A stretch of DNA of 5,672 bases. Origin: Actinotignum schaalii (GTDB taxonomy: Bacteria; Actinomycetota; Actinomycetes; Actinomycetales; Actinomycetaceae). Made by a program: the position numbers and the translations under genes. Of the stretch, positions 5,049 through 5,672 are shown piece after piece (the first letter of the stretch is position 1; each line of letters opens with the position of its first letter). The notes under the pieces are model-generated. The model saw only the letters and a list, made by a program, of their open reading frames with translations. It had not been told where the DNA came from and made no database searches. Where the stretch lies: the NCBI GenBank assembly GCA_946222725.1, contig CAMIHT010000111.1, positions 1 to 5,672 on the forward strand. Direction: 5' to 3'.

Positions 5049-5092
5049 GCGGGCGCGCGGCCCGCTGAAAAAAATGCCCGCTTCTCACGCGG
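5049..5092 (-). promoter_or_regulatory. Structured hpf leader, attenuator-like
   Basis: In the hpf leader (minus strand) a short hairpin CCGC-GTGAGAA-GCGG (5092-5078) is followed three bases later by seven Ts (5074-5068), resembling a weak intrinsic terminator. Two GCGGGC copies (5081-5076 and 5065-5060) can each pair with the same GCCCGC (5054-5049), so two folds exclude each other. The 3' GCCCGC lies 12 bases before AGGAGG. The rest of the 187-base comF-hpf gap (5095-5212) holds a 7-bp inverted repeat gctggta/taccagc (5136-5142, 5165-5171) and no gene; I see no clear promoter hexamers. Confidence 0.35.
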
Positions 5093-5212
5093 ATAAGAGA
5101 GGCACCACCCCCTATCCTGGGTCACCCGGCCCACGGCTGGTACTACGTTCACCATTGCTCGTTTTACCAGCTAGCACTACCGGCACCGTTATTTCTTGGC
5201 ATTAAGTGTAGT

Positions 5213-5672
5213 TCAGTTCACAACATTCGGAAAGGGCTGGAGCAGCGATAACGCTGTGCGCGAGTTCGCTGGACGCGGATCCGGAGCCAGGGCTAGGACC
5301 AAGGCCGCGACCACCTGCCCACCCGCCTGCGCGATGGCGCGGGCACAACCAGCCAGCGTAGCACCGGTGGTCAGAACATCATCGATGAGGACGACCCGCC
5401 TGGGAATGGTGATACCAGGATGCATCCGGATTCCACGGCCTTTAGCGGCACGTTCACGCTGCCCGGCAAGGTGGCGTTTTCCAGCCCGGGCCCGGTTTTC
5501 TTCTGCTACGTGTTTCACTCGCGCCAGGAGCTGCGCCGGTAGCGTGCCGAGCAGCCCAGCGCCCCGATTTTCTCCACTGAGAAGGACGGGCGCGGCGTGG
5601 GCATCTACACCCCCGGCACCTAGCCCCCGCGCCGCGGCCTGCGCCAGGTGCCCGGCGATGAAACGCCCGGCC
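5213..5672 (-). CDS. comF: ComF family protein (phosphoribosyltransferase fold), 3' part
   Basis: The last 152 residues are present; the 5' end, with the usual N-terminal zinc-binding region, lies beyond the window edge (frame open from 5671). The key sign is RRVVLIDDVLTTGATL (91-106 of the visible part), the PRPP-binding signature of type I phosphoribosyltransferases: hydrophobic strand, two acidic residues, then TTGAT. Upstream, AEENRARAGKRHLAGQRER (56-74) matches in form the Arg/Gln-rich segment before this motif in ComF proteins. ComF is needed for DNA uptake in competent bacteria and appears to act on the cytoplasmic side; its role in bacteria not known to be competent is unclear. In actinobacteria it commonly sits directly before hpf, as here. 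The C-terminal tail after APDPRP is not conserved as far as I can judge. Confidence 0.88.
   Translation of the reverse strand, partial: AGRFIAGHLAQAAARGLGAGGVDAHAAPVLLSGENRGAGLLGTLPAQLLARVKHVAEENRARAGKRHLAGQRERAAKGRGIRMHPGITIPRRVVLIDDVLTTGATLAGCARAIAQAGGQVVAALVLALAPDPRPANSRTALSLLQPFPNVVN

Noticed and set aside
1..5672. CRISPR array, intact insertion sequence, phage or toxin-antitoxin genes
   Set aside because: No regularly spaced repeats, transposase motifs or suitable small gene pairs were seen anywhere in the window.

Overview
The window looks like the chromosome of an actinobacterium (Actinomycetota), possibly of the Actinomycetales/Actinomycetaceae type. Reasons: coding DNA near 58-62% GC, a FprA-type (adrenodoxin-reductase-like) ferredoxin reductase, a long-form HPF next to comF, GTG starts, tRNA genes without an encoded CCA, and a tRNA-Thr / tRNA-Met / rpmG block like the thrT-metT-rpmG2 order of mycobacteria. 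The genus is not determined. Every supported gene lies on the minus strand, so transcription runs from high to low coordinates.

In the direction of transcription: (1) 5672-5213, the 3' part of comF, a competence-type phosphoribosyltransferase-fold protein. (2) 5212-5026, a structured leader with overlapping hairpins and a seven-T tract. (3) 5025-4372, hpf, the long ribosome hibernation-promoting factor. (4) 4371-3499, about 870 bases without an intact gene. It holds a tandem-repeat-associated hairpin that may end hpf, an AT-richer stretch with a possible decayed gene, and two large inverted repeats. secA, which commonly follows hpf in actinobacteria, is absent here. (5) 3498-1996, fprA, NADPH-ferredoxin reductase with an unusual Ala/Thr/Ser/Gln-rich N-terminal tail, then 1950-901, a lipoate-protein ligase with its accessory domain placed N-terminally. 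The two are 45 bases apart and probably form an operon. (6) 900-1, translation genes: tRNA-Tyr, tRNA-Thr, tRNA-Met and rpmG (ribosomal protein L33), with promoter-like sequences before tRNA-Tyr and tRNA-Thr and a clear intrinsic terminator after rpmG.

Most of the window is housekeeping: protein synthesis and its dormancy control (tRNAs, L33, HPF), and electron supply plus lipoate attachment (FprA, LplA). FprA and LplA may be linked functionally, because lipoyl synthase needs low-potential electrons that FprA-type enzymes can provide through ferredoxin, but that is inference. I did not find a convincing new multi-gene system. The points most worth a second look are the gene-poor 3499-4371 gap, the 10-bp hairpin that captures the 5' end of tRNA-Met, and the attenuator-like hpf leader.
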